Assembly: GCF_001704415.2 (NCBI RefSeq)
Contig: NC_030826.1
Span: forward strand, 30,127,324-30,191,323
Source of the DNA: Capra hircus
Taxonomy: Eukaryota; Chordata; Mammalia; Artiodactyla; Bovidae
Length of the DNA: 64,000 bases
Direction of reading: 5' to 3'
Made by a program: the position numbers and the translations under genes. This document shows, piece after piece, positions 1 to 10,900 of this stretch. The notes below the pieces were generated by a model, which was not told where the DNA came from, searched no databases, and saw nothing but the letters and a program-made list of their open reading frames with translations. Within the stretch, counting starts at the first letter, position 1; every line of letters starts with the position of its first letter.

Positions 1-471
1 ACCTACCTGCATTTGAAGCTGTACGTTCAACTACCTCTTTTCTTACAGTGAATAAGCTGCTTTTCTAACTGTAGCCTTCTTCTTCTTATCTACTCGAAGA
101 CTGACCTCCTTAAACACTCCCTCCATTCATTCTCCCCATCGTGCAAATATATTGTCCTATCTGGCCTCTTAAACAAAAAGGAAAGAAAGAAAGAAAGGAA
201 CACAATCCCAGGAGTCCTTCGGCTCTGGCACCCTTTCTGTGCACCCTACTTCACAGCACAGTTCCTCAAAAGGATCTCTATGCTTGATCCCTATACTTTT
301 TTTGTCTTCTGTCCTCTCTCTTCAAGAAGTTTTATTATAAAATGTAATATACATAAGATTTAGAGAAAAATATTAAAACAAATACTCAGATTTTCCCTAT
401 CCAGTGAAGAAACAGGACATTAGCTACAGTTTAATATTCCCTTATGGAAGAACTTGTATGCACTGCTATAT
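1..471. other. Intronic sequence, nothing recognised
   Basis: A/T-rich and pyrimidine-rich intron with a short GAAA run near 181-200. No exon-like frame, RNA gene or clear repeat family was seen. Confidence 0.5.
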
Positions 472-800
472 TTAAAATGGATAACTGACAAGGACCTACT
501 GTATAGGAACTCTGCTCAATGTTATGTGGCAGCCTGGATGAGAGGGGAGTTTGTGGAAGAATGGACACATGTATATATGCAGCTGAGCCCCTTTGCTGTT
601 CACTGAAACTATCACAGCATTGTTAGTTGACTATAGTGTGTGTTAGTCGCTCAGTCGTGTCCGACTATTTGTGACCCCATGGACTGTAGCCTGTCAGGCT
701 CCTCTGTCCATGGGATTCTACAGGCAAGAATACTGGAGTGGATTGTCATTTCCTATACTCCAGTACAAAATTAAACGTGTAAAAAAAATAAAAGATAAGT
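472..800 (+). mobile_element. L1 3' UTR end (ruminant L1), interrupted by a SINE
   Basis: The stretch matches the usual 3' end of ruminant L1: aaggacctactgtatag, a gggaactctgctcaatgt-like segment and an A-rich tail near 780-794. A SINE fragment splits it at 636-752. Confidence 0.8.
636..752 (-). mobile_element. Bov-tA/BovB-tail fragment nested in L1
   Basis: Antisense SINE tail beginning gttagtcgctcagtcgtgtc. It sits inside the L1 3' UTR with short ctata copies on both sides (631-635 and 753-757) that look like a target-site duplication. Confidence 0.75.
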
Positions 801-903
801 TTGAAACAGTGTGAAAAATAAAATTCCCTTATGGACTCTTCCCTGATTAAATCCCTCTTTTACCCTGCCAGTTGTTAGCCCTGCCCTAAATGTAATCTAA
901 TTC

Positions 904-981
904 TTTTTTCATGACTTGTATATGCATATGTATGTATATATATTTTTTCATGACTTATATATGCATATATATATATTTGTA
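904..981. repeat. Two-copy 39-bp AT-rich tandem repeat
   Basis: The unit starting ttttttcatgactt at 904 recurs at 943 with a few changes and runs into alternating TA and TG. It is a small local duplication in an AT-rich stretch. Confidence 0.7.
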
Positions 982-1004
982 TGCACAGATATACATATAT
1001 TGAG

Positions 1005-1801
1005 ATTTGCATTTTAAAGCTATAAAAATGAAACAGTGTTGTATGACTGTGTATCTCTCTGTGTCCTGTCTCTCTCTCTCAGCATTGATGCTTGAGATTC
1101 ATCCACATTGAGAGTGTAGCAGTAGCTCCTTCATTTTCCCTGCTACAGAGTATCGCATCATCTGAATGTGCCACAGTTTATCTATCCATTCAGTGGCTGA
1201 CATGGCTGGTTCAGATGGTTTCATACCAACAGGATTGTGATGAGTTCTCTTCTACAGATATCACAGTGTACTCAAGCCAGCATCCCTCTGGGATGTATGC
1301 CTGAGAGTGGAATTGCTGGGTTAGTGCATGTAATGCCTGCTCTCTGCCAGGTGCCTCAGCCATGTGTGAAGCTGCCTGTAGCCCCACATCCTGGGCACCT
1401 TTTGATACAAACTGTTTAGTGCTGGCCCTTCTGGTGGGAGCTTAGTGGTATCTCATGGTGATAAATATTTTACATTACTCTGTGAATAAAGTAGCTCAGC
1501 TTTCTGTGCTTTTGGATGAGTCATTGTGTTTGCTCTTCTTTGGTTATTCATAGCTCTTGACCATTTTTTATTGGACTATATCTTTTCCTTTTTCATATTT
1601 GGAAGTAACACGTATTTTAATTCTTTGGTAGTTGTATATATTGCAGATTTAGTCTCCCATTTTGCAGCCGGTCTCCCCTCTGCATTTATGGTATATTTTG
1701 ATGAAGGGTTCATGTTTATGTAACCAGATGTGTTCATCTTTTCCCCTGTGTTGTCGTCTTTTCTCTTGTTAAATCAACCCTTTCTTGTCCTGAGATCCTA
1801 G
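1005..1801 (-). mobile_element. Old L1 (L1M-type) 3' end, antisense
   Basis: Diverged antisense L1 3' sequence, including the well-known gtggaattgctgggtt block (1309-1324) and a gagattcatccacattg block. It appears to continue beyond the BOV-A2 insertion at 1816. Confidence 0.7.
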
Positions 1802-1815
1802 TGATACTCTCCTAT

Positions 1816-2092
1816 GCTGCTGCTGCTGCCGCTAAGTCGCTTCAGTCGTGTCCGACTCTGTGCGACCCCATAGACGGCAGCCCGCCAGGCTCCCCTGTCC
1901 CTGGGATTCTCCAGGCAAGAACACTGGAGTGGGTTGCCATTCCCTTCTCCAATGCATGAAAGTGAAAAGTGAAAGTGAAGTCGTGTCCGACTCTTTGTGA
2001 CCCCATGAACTGCAGTCTACCAGGCTCCTCCGTCCATGGGAGTTTCCAGGCAAGAGTACTGGAGTGGAGTGATACTCCACTCTGATCTTCTC
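1816..2092 (-). mobile_element. BOV-A2 SINE with 14-bp target duplication
   Basis: Opens with a CTG run then gtcgcttcagtcgtgtccga, and contains the two-monomer structure typical of BOV-A2 joined by the aaagtgaaaagtgaaagtg spacer. The direct repeat tgatactctcctat flanks it at 1802-1815 and 2093-2106. Confidence 0.9.
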
Positions 2093-2207
2093 TGATACTC
2101 TCCTATATCCTTACATACAAGTTTTACTTTTTGTGTTAAGTAGCTCTTTGTCTGTCCCTGTCTTAATATGAAACTGTCCTAATTATCATAGCTCTGTAAT
2201 AAATCTT

Positions 2208-2416
2208 AGCTTCCCAGGTGGCTCAGTGGCAAAGAATCTGCCTGCCAATGCAGGAGATTCGGGTTTGATCCCTGGGTCAGGAAGATTCCTTGGAGAAGGA
2301 AATGGTAACCCACTCCAGTATTCTTGACTGGGAAATCCCATGGATGGAGGAGCCTGGAAGGCTATAGTCCATGGGGCAGAAAAGAGTCAGATACAACTGA
2401 GCGACTGAACTACAAC
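2208..2416 (+). mobile_element. Bov-tA SINE with 10-bp target duplication
   Basis: tRNA-like head cttcccaggtggctcagtgg with a B-box-like gggtttgatccctgggt, and a BovB-derived tail ending near gagcgactgaac. aataaatctt flanks it at 2198-2207 and 2417-2426. Confidence 0.92.
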
Positions 2417-2426
2417 AATAAATCTT

Positions 2427-5400
2427 GACATCTAGCAGTGGCGTCCCCACCATTTTCAGTTTCATTAGGGATGTCTCAACAATTCTTGGCCCTTACTATT
2501 TTACATACATTAAAAATCAGTTTGTAGAAGAAAAGATTCCATTGAGATTTCGATTATATTTGCCATGACTATAGTAGAATTTTCTTCTTCATAGTATTGA
2601 GTATTCCTAAGAACATATTATCTCACTCTTTATCTTCTTTAATGTCTTTCAATGAAATTTTATAATCATTACCTTTAAAAGCATTTTCACATCTGAAGAT
2701 TTATTCCTTAATATTTTATTCTTTGTTTCCTAGTATAAATCATATTTCAGAATCATATTTTCCACAGAAATGAATTGATTTTTGTACATTGATTTTGTAT
2801 CAAGAAGCTCTACTAAGTAGCTTGTTAATTCTAATAATTTATTTGTCTATTCTTTGGGATTTGCCATGTACATAATCATCATCTACAAATGTATGGAAAT
2901 TTTATTTTTTCCTTCCCATTTTTAAAAAAATGCATTTATCACTATTTATCTGATCACCCTGGCTAGGACTGTCAGTATAATATCGGATAAAGTGATAATA
3001 AGTCCTTGTCTTGTTCCTGATCTTAAAGGGGATACTTTCAACATTTCATTACCTGGTATAATATTCTGTGAGTATCTTTTTTATGGATTCTCTTTATCTG
3101 ATTAAAGATGTAAACTTCTATTTGTTAAGAAGATTTAGCATAAATGGTTATAACATTTTCTAGAGTGCCTTTTCTAACTCTATTAACATAATTCTGGTTT
3201 TTTTCCCTCAATATGTTAAAGTTGTGAATATATTTTTTGGTTTCTAATACTGACCAATCTATCGTTACGAAGATAAGCCAAACACAAAATATTGTCTTTT
3301 TCAGTATATCCATTGGTTGGTTTTGTTGGCAGATATTTTATATAGCACTGACATGTCTGTGTTTGCTGAAACTGGCTTTCAGTTTTCCCTTTCTATATTG
3401 TCTTTGTCTGATCTTGCTCTGTGGTTTTGCTAGCTTCCTAAAATGTGTTAGGAAGTAATCCTTCTTGTTTATTCTCTGTAAGAGTTGGTGTAAGATTGAA
3501 ATTCGCTGATCCTTGAAAGTTTGATTTAAATATCCTATTGAACCATCTGGCTTGGTGTTTTCTTTGTGGCAGGATTGTTACCTGTAATTTTTCTAATGTT
3601 TATTGAAATATTAAGTTCTATTCTTAAGTCATATTTTTCTAGGAATGTATCCATTTCGTGTAAATCTTCATATTATTGTCATAAAATTTGTATTATTCTC
3701 TTACCTGTTTATGTATTAGGGATGTTCCTCTTTAGATTTCTATTCATTTCTATTGTGCTTTCTGGCATCTTAATTAATCTTCCAAGTGATTTACAAAGAG
3801 TTACCTAATGAACCTGTTGATCTTACTTATTATAATTTGATTTTTATTTTGATAAATTTTTCTTATGTGTTTATTATTTCCTTCTACTTTCTTTGGGTTT
3901 ATTTTCTGTCCTTTGACTAACTTAAGATGTGTGCTTTGCTTATTCATCTTGAGTCTTCATCTTTTTTGATGTAACACTTAAAGTTATAAATTCCCTTTTA
4001 AGTACAATTTTATCTACATCTCACAGGTCTTAGTATGTAGATTTTCTTTATAATAAAGCTCTAAATATTTTTAATGTCCATTAAGATGTGCTTATACTTT
4101 TTTTAATCTTAGAACATGGATTCTTCTAGTTACATTTCTGTTATTTCTAACAATTCTATTGCAGTCAGATAAAGTGATATACATAATAAAAAGCTTCTGA
4201 AATTTGTTGAATTTGGTCAGTTTTTATAAATATTCTGTGCACATTTTAAAAGGGTATGTATTCTATAACTGTTGGATATAATGTTCTGTGCATGCTTATT
4301 GGATCAAACTTGTTTTCTTCAAATCCACTACAACCTCACTGCCATTTTTTTTGGTCTGCTTAATTTATCAATTACTGAAATAACTGTTAAAAAATCTTCC
4401 ACTTTGATGGTAGAGTGTCAACTTCTTGTAGTTCTGTCCTTTTTTGTTTCATTTATTTTGTGTTATATGATCATACAGAGTTTGACTTTTTGTATCTTCT
4501 TGGAAAATTGAATATTTTAGCCACACATTAAAAATCTTTCATCACTAGCTATATTTCTTGTGTTAAAGTGTGTTTTGTCTTGTATTAATATAACGAAACC
4601 GGTTTCCTTTGTATGACATTTGCCTGGTGTCTCTTACCTTGCCCTCTGGCTTTCGATCTTTCTGTGCCTTTGTATTAGAGGAGATTTTCATAATTGGCAT
4701 GGAACTGAATTTTTTATCTACCTTAATATCTATTAACTGGAGGGTTTTCCTCATTAATGTCTATTGTGCTGTATTTGAGTTCATTTGTACCATTTTATTG
4801 TGAGCTTTTATTTGTTCTTTTTAGTTTTCTTTCTTGCCTGCTTCTGGATTGAAATTTTTTTTCATGTTTTCTTTCCTTTTTCCTTTTTCCTATTCCATTT
4901 TTTCCCTTCTACTAATTTGGATGTTGTGCTATCTAAGTCCTCTGTTCTAATAGTTAACCATAGCTATTCTTAAAAACATTCTTAAAAGAAATAAACTAAT
5001 CAGTACTGTTACTGTCTCCACAGCCTATACAAGGACTTCAGAATAGCTTGATCTCACTTGTTTATCCATCAAATTATACCCTATAATTCCAACTAATTTC
5101 AATTGTACTCTATTACTTATCTAAATTCCACAAAGTATACTTTATTTTTATACACTCACTGTTTATTAAAATTTACCAACATCTTTGCTCATTCCATCTT
5201 CTTACATTACTGACGTGCTCTCTGAAGTACAGCCATTAGAAGGCTCATTAAAAGGTTCTTTTGGTGAAACTCTAATTCTTTCTTTGTCTGAAAATGCATG
5301 TATTTTGCCTTCATTCTTAAACAAAATCCATTTGTGGGAGAGAGAATTCTAGGATAACATACTTTTAGTAAATTTATTGAAAATATTATTCCATTGTGTC

Positions 5401-6008
5401 CTGGGTTCATTTTTGGTCTTGCATGGTCCACCAGCCTAGACTTTTTTTTTTTTAAATAAAATTCTCTCTTTGCTCTTCAGCTAATTTTAATATTTTCTTT
5501 TTCATTTTTGGTAATCTGCAGATTCATATTGAAGTACTTATGCAGGGTTTTTAAAAAACCTTAATTTCACCTCGAGTTGGTTGGACTTCCTTGATATTAT
5601 ATTTGGTGACTTTCATTAATTCTAGGAAATTCTTAGTCAGGATATCCTCAAAGATTGCTTCTTGCCCATTCTCTCTATTATATGCTTTTGGCCCTCTTAT
5701 TGCACTTTTAAATATCCCCCATGTCTTTGAACAATTTTCATAGTTTTCATTTTTTTTTTGTCTTTCTTCACTGCAGTTGAATAACTTCTCCACTTTATTC
5801 AAAAAGCAGTCTAATTCTCTCTTTTAGTTTTGTCTGACTCTCCTGTTTAATCCATTCATTGAGCTTTAAATTTTCATTATACTTCCCAGTTTTAGATCTT
5901 ATATTTGGTTATTTTACAGTTTTGCTTACTCATTTTAATACCCTCTCATTCTTTGCTCAAATTCATTTTAAAAAATTTATTCATTTTTCAAGTTTCAGAA
6001 TACGTTTA
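2427..6008 (-). mobile_element. Old L1 (L1M-type) body, antisense
   Basis: An AT-rich stretch, pyrimidine-biased on +, carries degraded antisense L1 blocks such as ccttgtcttgttcctgatct (about 3003-3022) and others. All frames are broken. It is probably one or more old L1 copies spanning ORF2 towards the 5' end. Borders are approximate. Confidence 0.6.
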
Positions 6009-6222
6009 CTAGATTAGTGGTAAGGAATCTACCTGCCAATGCAGGAGATGCAAGAGACATGGGTTCGATCCCTGGGTTGGAAAGATACCCTGGAGTGGGA
6101 AACGGCAACCCACTTTGGTATTCTTGCCTGGAGAAACCCATGGCCAGAGGAGACTGGCGGGCTACAGACCATAGGGTCGCAAGGAGTCAGACTATGACTT
6201 ATTGATTAAACGACAACAAGAG
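6009..6222 (+). mobile_element. Bov-tA SINE
   Basis: Carries ctgccaatgcaggagatg, gggttcgatccctgggtt, cactttggtattcttgcctg and a tail ending in cgacaacaag. It is complete apart from the extreme 5' head. Confidence 0.88.
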
Positions 6223-6394
6223 CTTGAGGTAACTTTTGATTTGTCAGCGAATAATGGTTTGTTTCTTCTTGCCATAGGTCAGAGTTGACATAAAAGCCTA
6301 TGTAAAATTATGAGCTTCTTTCTCCTGGAGTTGCCCACTAACATAGCATGACGTGATCATTTTTGCATTGCTAGAACAGATATTAAAATCTTCT

Positions 6395-6698
6395 CTTCGT
6401 GAAATAATGCCACCATAGGCCACAATTTTCATGTTATCTGCTTCAGTAAGTTTTGTCACTTCTTGAATCCATCAATCAATACAAAGGTCCACACATCATC
6501 ACAGATTCTGGGCATATTTGAAAAGCCACTGAAGTTGTTTCCATTCCTGACCGATGAGACAATGCTAAATTTATGCTTGAACTTAAAGGCACGTTGGGGC
6601 CGGGGTGAGGGTTTGGTGACCTGTTGAGAATGTAAGAGGTTATCTAGGCTTCTGAAGGGCAATTCCTGAAGAAATCATTTCTGTACTGACTGATACAT
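6395..6698 (-). pseudogene. GTF2A2: Processed pseudogene of GTF2A2 (TFIIA gamma subunit)
   Basis: Reading the minus strand downward from about 6698, the translation follows the small TFIIA subunit: a start-like atgtatcag, then SLDNLLHSQQVT, an RNGNNFSGF segment and CDDVWTFVL. After a frameshift near 6456-6465 it continues VTKLTEADNMKIVAYGG. The parent has the same order of blocks (SLDEL..QSQQIT, RVNFRG, CDNVWTFVLND, VTELIKVDKVKIVA). It has no introns, contains a frameshift and altered residues, and lies inside an intron of another gene, so it is a retrocopy without function. The parent gene encodes a general transcription factor subunit that binds TBP. Identification is from memory of the family. 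Confidence 0.8.
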
Positions 6699-7064
6699 TA
6701 TGCTTAAAAGGAAGAAATTGTTTTTCTTGGTCAATCTAGAATAGATGTCTGAGAAATAGCAGGAAAACCACTTGTTCCTGGTACGTGGGTCAGAAACAAT
6801 AAAGCAATCACCTAAATAAGAACTCTTTTGTCCTTTGACATATCGAAAGTCACTAGCTTATATTATGCACCCGAATTCCAATATCTGAAATCTTCAGAGG
6901 TTTAATACAGCCGTTTCTGCTGGTTCCCACTTGTGGTGACCTCTTTCCTTGTGCATGTTGTAACTTTCAATTATAAAATCATGTTCCTTGGAGCTTAGTC
7001 CTTTGAGGACTGGATTCTTGCTTCATTCCTCCAGAAAGGATGTTCGTTTTTTTAATTAAATCAT

Positions 7065-7215
7065 GAGTCCCATCTAACTCTCACAATAACCAGTGAGAAA
7101 GAAGTGGTCTTTCTAATCTTACAGATGAAGACTCTGAGGCTCAGAGATATTAAATGACTTGGCCACACATCTAGTAAGTGTCAAAATTGAACCCAAGTAT
7201 GTATGATCCTATAAG
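7065..7215 (-). mobile_element. MIR SINE fragment
   Basis: Contains cttacagatgaagactctga, then ggctcagagatattaaatga and ttggccacacatctagtaag, the conserved MIR core read in antisense. Confidence 0.8.
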
Positions 7216-7239
7216 CCATAGTACTTATTTTCCACTTTC

Positions 7240-7600
7240 TAAAAAATAATTTCAGATTCACAAAATAATTTGTAATATATTCACTGTGAGATTATTTCAC
7301 TTGGAAATGATTTCACTCTGAAATAATTTCAGACTTACCAAAAAAAGCTGTAAATGCAGTACAAAGACTTCTCTTTTACCTTCACTCTGCTTTCCAAAGA
7401 TGTTACCTCGGTAACATCCAAGGTAACCATGGTGCAGTCATTAACACTAGGAAGTTAGTATTGATGTAGAAGGTGTAACTAGCTTGCAGAGTTATCCACA
7501 TTTCACCAGTTGTCCCAATAATTCTCCTTGTCTCCTGTGTCTCCTCCATCAGGGAAGGCTCAGTCTTTGTCCTTTGTGACCTTGACACAACTGAAGAAGG
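7240..7600 (-). mobile_element. Old L1 (L1MC-like) 3' UTR, antisense
   Basis: Recognised from aataatttcagattcacaaa, agtacaaagacttc, a Met-less tract around accatggtgcagtc, and the ctcctccatcaggg and tgaccttgacac blocks. The fragment ends about 120 bp before a DNAH9 exon. Confidence 0.65.
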
Positions 7601-7720
7601 TTGTATCTCACCATCAGGCTATGGAGAGTTTTCCATAATAATGGCTATTGTGTTGGGGAAATAGATTCTTTTGAGGAGTGGAAGGGGAATGGCTGCTCAC
7701 ATTCTGTTTGTTCTCCATAG

Positions 7721-7943
7721 CCTGGCCGACCTTGAAGCATTTATTAAAAACAGCGAGAACGGCTTGCTCAAGAAAGTCGAAAAAGGAGATTTCCAAGGAC
7801 TGGTTGAGATTATGGGGCACCTGATGGCTCTTAAAGAACGACAGAGAAGCACCGATGAGATGTTTGAGCCTTTAAAGCAAACGATTGAATTGCTGAAGAC
7901 CTATGGACAAGAATTGCCGGCAACAGTGTTTGAGCAGCTAGAG
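7721..7943 (+). CDS. DNAH9: DNAH9 exon 1 of this window, tail/linker entry
   Basis: Acceptor ttctccatag precedes the exon, which begins with the last base of a split codon and ends in phase 0 on GAG. It encodes about 74 residues from LADLEAFIKN to VFEQLE. They are helical and charged, typical of the dynein tail just before the linker (DHC_N2 region). The exon continues in frame into the ELPEKW segment at 8779. The donor reads gag|GTCAGT: it has the invariant GT but C at +3 instead of a purine, so it is the weakest donor in the set. No upstream partner exon was found in 1-7720. Confidence 0.88.
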
Positions 7944-10900
7944 GTCAGTGCAAAGTTTATGTTTTCCTAATAAAGGAAATAGGGGGACAGTTTGGGGATT
8001 TCAAAGTGAGATGAACACGGTTAAGTCAATGAAAAACAGGGCTCATGATAACGCAGGATCCGTGTTTTGGAAGTAAATGTGTTGCGTGTGTATAATGTGC
8101 ACCACTTTCGTAACACTCAGTAAATATGGAGAAATACGGGAAAACTGATGTGGATGAAGTGTGTGTGGTCTTTTTCCAGTGTTGGGGATGAGCCACATTT
8201 TGATTCAGAGAGGGGAATAAAAGGAGGTTTGAGGAATGTTATAATGATCTAAGGGGAAAAGGGGGGCATACGAGAAAATAACCAGGCACTGTTGGAAAAT
8301 ACAGAAGAGGGTAAGGCTTCCTGGGGCATCCTGGGTGACTCAGGAGTAAAGGACCTGCCTGCAGTGCAGGGGATGCAGGTTCGCTCCCTGGGTCCGGAAG
8401 ATCCCCTGGAGGAGGACATGGCAACTCCCTACCCCCCCCCCCCCCCCCGCCGAGTATTCTTGCCTGGGAAAGCCCATGGAAAGAGGAGCCTGGTGGGCTG
8501 CAGTCCATGGGCTCGCAAAGAGGCGGACGTGACTTGGCAACTAAACAGCGACAACAAAGTTTACTGAGGGGAAGTTGAGAGCAAGGAGGATTGTGCTGGG
8601 TCAGAAGCAGGTGGCCGTCGGGAGAGCGGGCAGCCGGGGAAGGGGGCCGTTGTAGACGACGGCAAACGGCGCTGTCACGTTTGTGGGCCAGAGACCAAGA
8701 GGTCTGAGCGTGTCCAGCCTCGGGTCCGGGGTCGGGGGGAGCAGAGTGGGGTCTGACCACGCCGGGACTCCTTGGCAGGAGCTGCCTGAGAAGTGGAACA
8801 ACATTAAAAAGACGGCGGTTACCGTGAGGCAGCAGGTGGCCCCCCTGCAGGCAAGTGAAGTGACCCTCCTGCGCCAGCGGTGCACGGCCTTCGAAGCAGA
8901 GCAGCAGTCCTTCTGGGAGCGATTCCGCAGAGAAGCGCCCTTCAGGTATGGACCCAGGTCGCCAGCATGGCCTCCTGTCCTGGAAACACAGCAGCATCTT
9001 AAGTCACGGGTGACCTCCCCATGGAGGCTGTGTATTTTCTTAACAGAAGACCAGTACTCTTCTTCCCTCCCGTTTATGTCCGCTGGTTAGACCTGGTGCT
9101 CATGTTCACAGAGTCCTGTTGTGGCCTGTGTGGGATGAACAAAGGCTGTACAAATACTTTAAAAACATATCTAGAAGCTTCTATGTCTCCAGGTCTATAA
9201 AGGGATTGTGTGTGGTAAAATTACTCATCTTTTACTAAACTGTTAGTATTCTAATTTCTCCCAGACTCCTATTCTTTTGGTTTTAAAAAGGTGACTGAGG
9301 GAATTTGAAAATAATTTGGGGGGACTTATGTGGTGGTCCAGTGGTTAAGACTCCACACTTTCAATGCAAGAGGGGTGGGTTCACTCCGTGGTCAGGGAAT
9401 TAAGATCCCACATGCTGCATGGTGCGGCAAAAAAAAAAAAAAAAAAATTTAAAAATTATTTTGGAAGGCATTTCAGTAGCCTAACAGCAGGCTTCAAGGT
9501 GACAGATTTGCTTTAAGGTGTCCTTTCTCTGCTTAGCAGTTAGTGCTCAGACGCCCCCTGCTTGTGGTCAGGGGTCTTTAAATAAACAAGGGGTTGGGTG
9601 GATAACACAAGACCATTCACGTGGGCCCGCGTGCACACACACAGCCCTTTTTTCAGGGGCTCCCTCCCGTTGTAGGGAAGCCTGCGGGGTCTGCTCCTGG
9701 TCTGCTGCTCAGCGTCAGATGCTCCAGCCAGGGGCCAGTTCTGGTGGCCCTGTGTCTACTGACAGGCCAGCTGAAGTGGACCCTCTCCCCTCAGTCCAGC
9801 TCCAGGGTTTGCTTTCTGTTTCCCCAGCTGGGCTTCCTGCTGGATCTCCTCTCTGCAGTTTTGTGTAGACATGCCTGGAAGTCTCCAGACTGAAACATGC
9901 CCTGTACAAGGAGCCAGGAAGCTTCTTATTTTCAGGTCACTTACAGAAATCTGACCTTAGGTGACACATGCTTAAGTGACCAGTGAAGCAAGGAAAGAAA
10001 GTCCCACACCGTTATCAGGAGTTAAGGCGACATAATGATGAAGCACACGGACCCTGGGTCTAGCAAGCCCTCTTAGCAAGCCCACTACTCGCTTGCTGAG
10101 TCAGGGCAGTCACTTACTCCAGGGCTGCCACTCCGGGCCGTGCGTCCTCATCTGTACGGTGGGGGTATTAATAGTATCCACCTCGGGAGGCTGTTGATAG
10201 GATTAAGTAACACGTCTTCACAAGCTTTTAGCACAGGACCCAGCACCCTGGTAACTAGCCATCTTGGTTTACCTGGCCCTGTTTTGGTTTTGGCACCAAA
10301 AGTCACACATCCAGGGAAGCCCCTCTGTGTCAGGCAGATTGAGACCCTCGGTGATCCCACCTGGCACACAGTAAGGGCCTGCTGCTGCTGCTGCTGCTGC
10401 TGCTGCGTCGCTTCAGTCGTGTCCGACTCTGTGCGACCCCATAGACGGCAGCCCACCAGGCTCCCCCGTCCCTGGGATTCTCCAGGCAAGAACACTGGAG
10501 TGGGTTGCCATTTCCTTCTCCAATGCATGAAAGTGAAAAGTGAAAGTGAAGTCGCTCAGTCGTGTCCTACTCTTAGCAACCCTGTGGACTGCAGCCCACC
10601 AGGCTCCTTCATCCATGGGATTGTCCAGGCAAAAGTACTGGAGTGGGGTGCCATTGCCTTCTCTGCAGTAAGGGCCTAACTCTTCTCATTATTCATTATC
10701 AAACATATATGAAGCAGCTGGTCTCCAAAGCATCATACCTGGGGCTGTACAGAACGAGATGAGAGTGTCAAGAGACAGGGAAAGGGACTTCTCTGGCGGT
10801 CCAGTGGTTAAGACTCCATGCTCCCAGTGTAGGGCACATGGGTTTGATCCCTGGTCAGGGGACTAAGATCCCACATGCCTCGTGGCCAAAAAATTTTTAA

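Noticed and set aside
1832..2080. Repeated short protein patterns such as RRKWQPTPVFLPGESQG in many places
   Set aside because: Translations of Bov-tA and BOV-A2 SINEs, which are open by chance; not a gene family.
8239..8997. 252-codon minus-strand frame
   Set aside because: Spans a Bov-tA with a poly-C run and the antisense of the exon at 8779; composite and meaningless.
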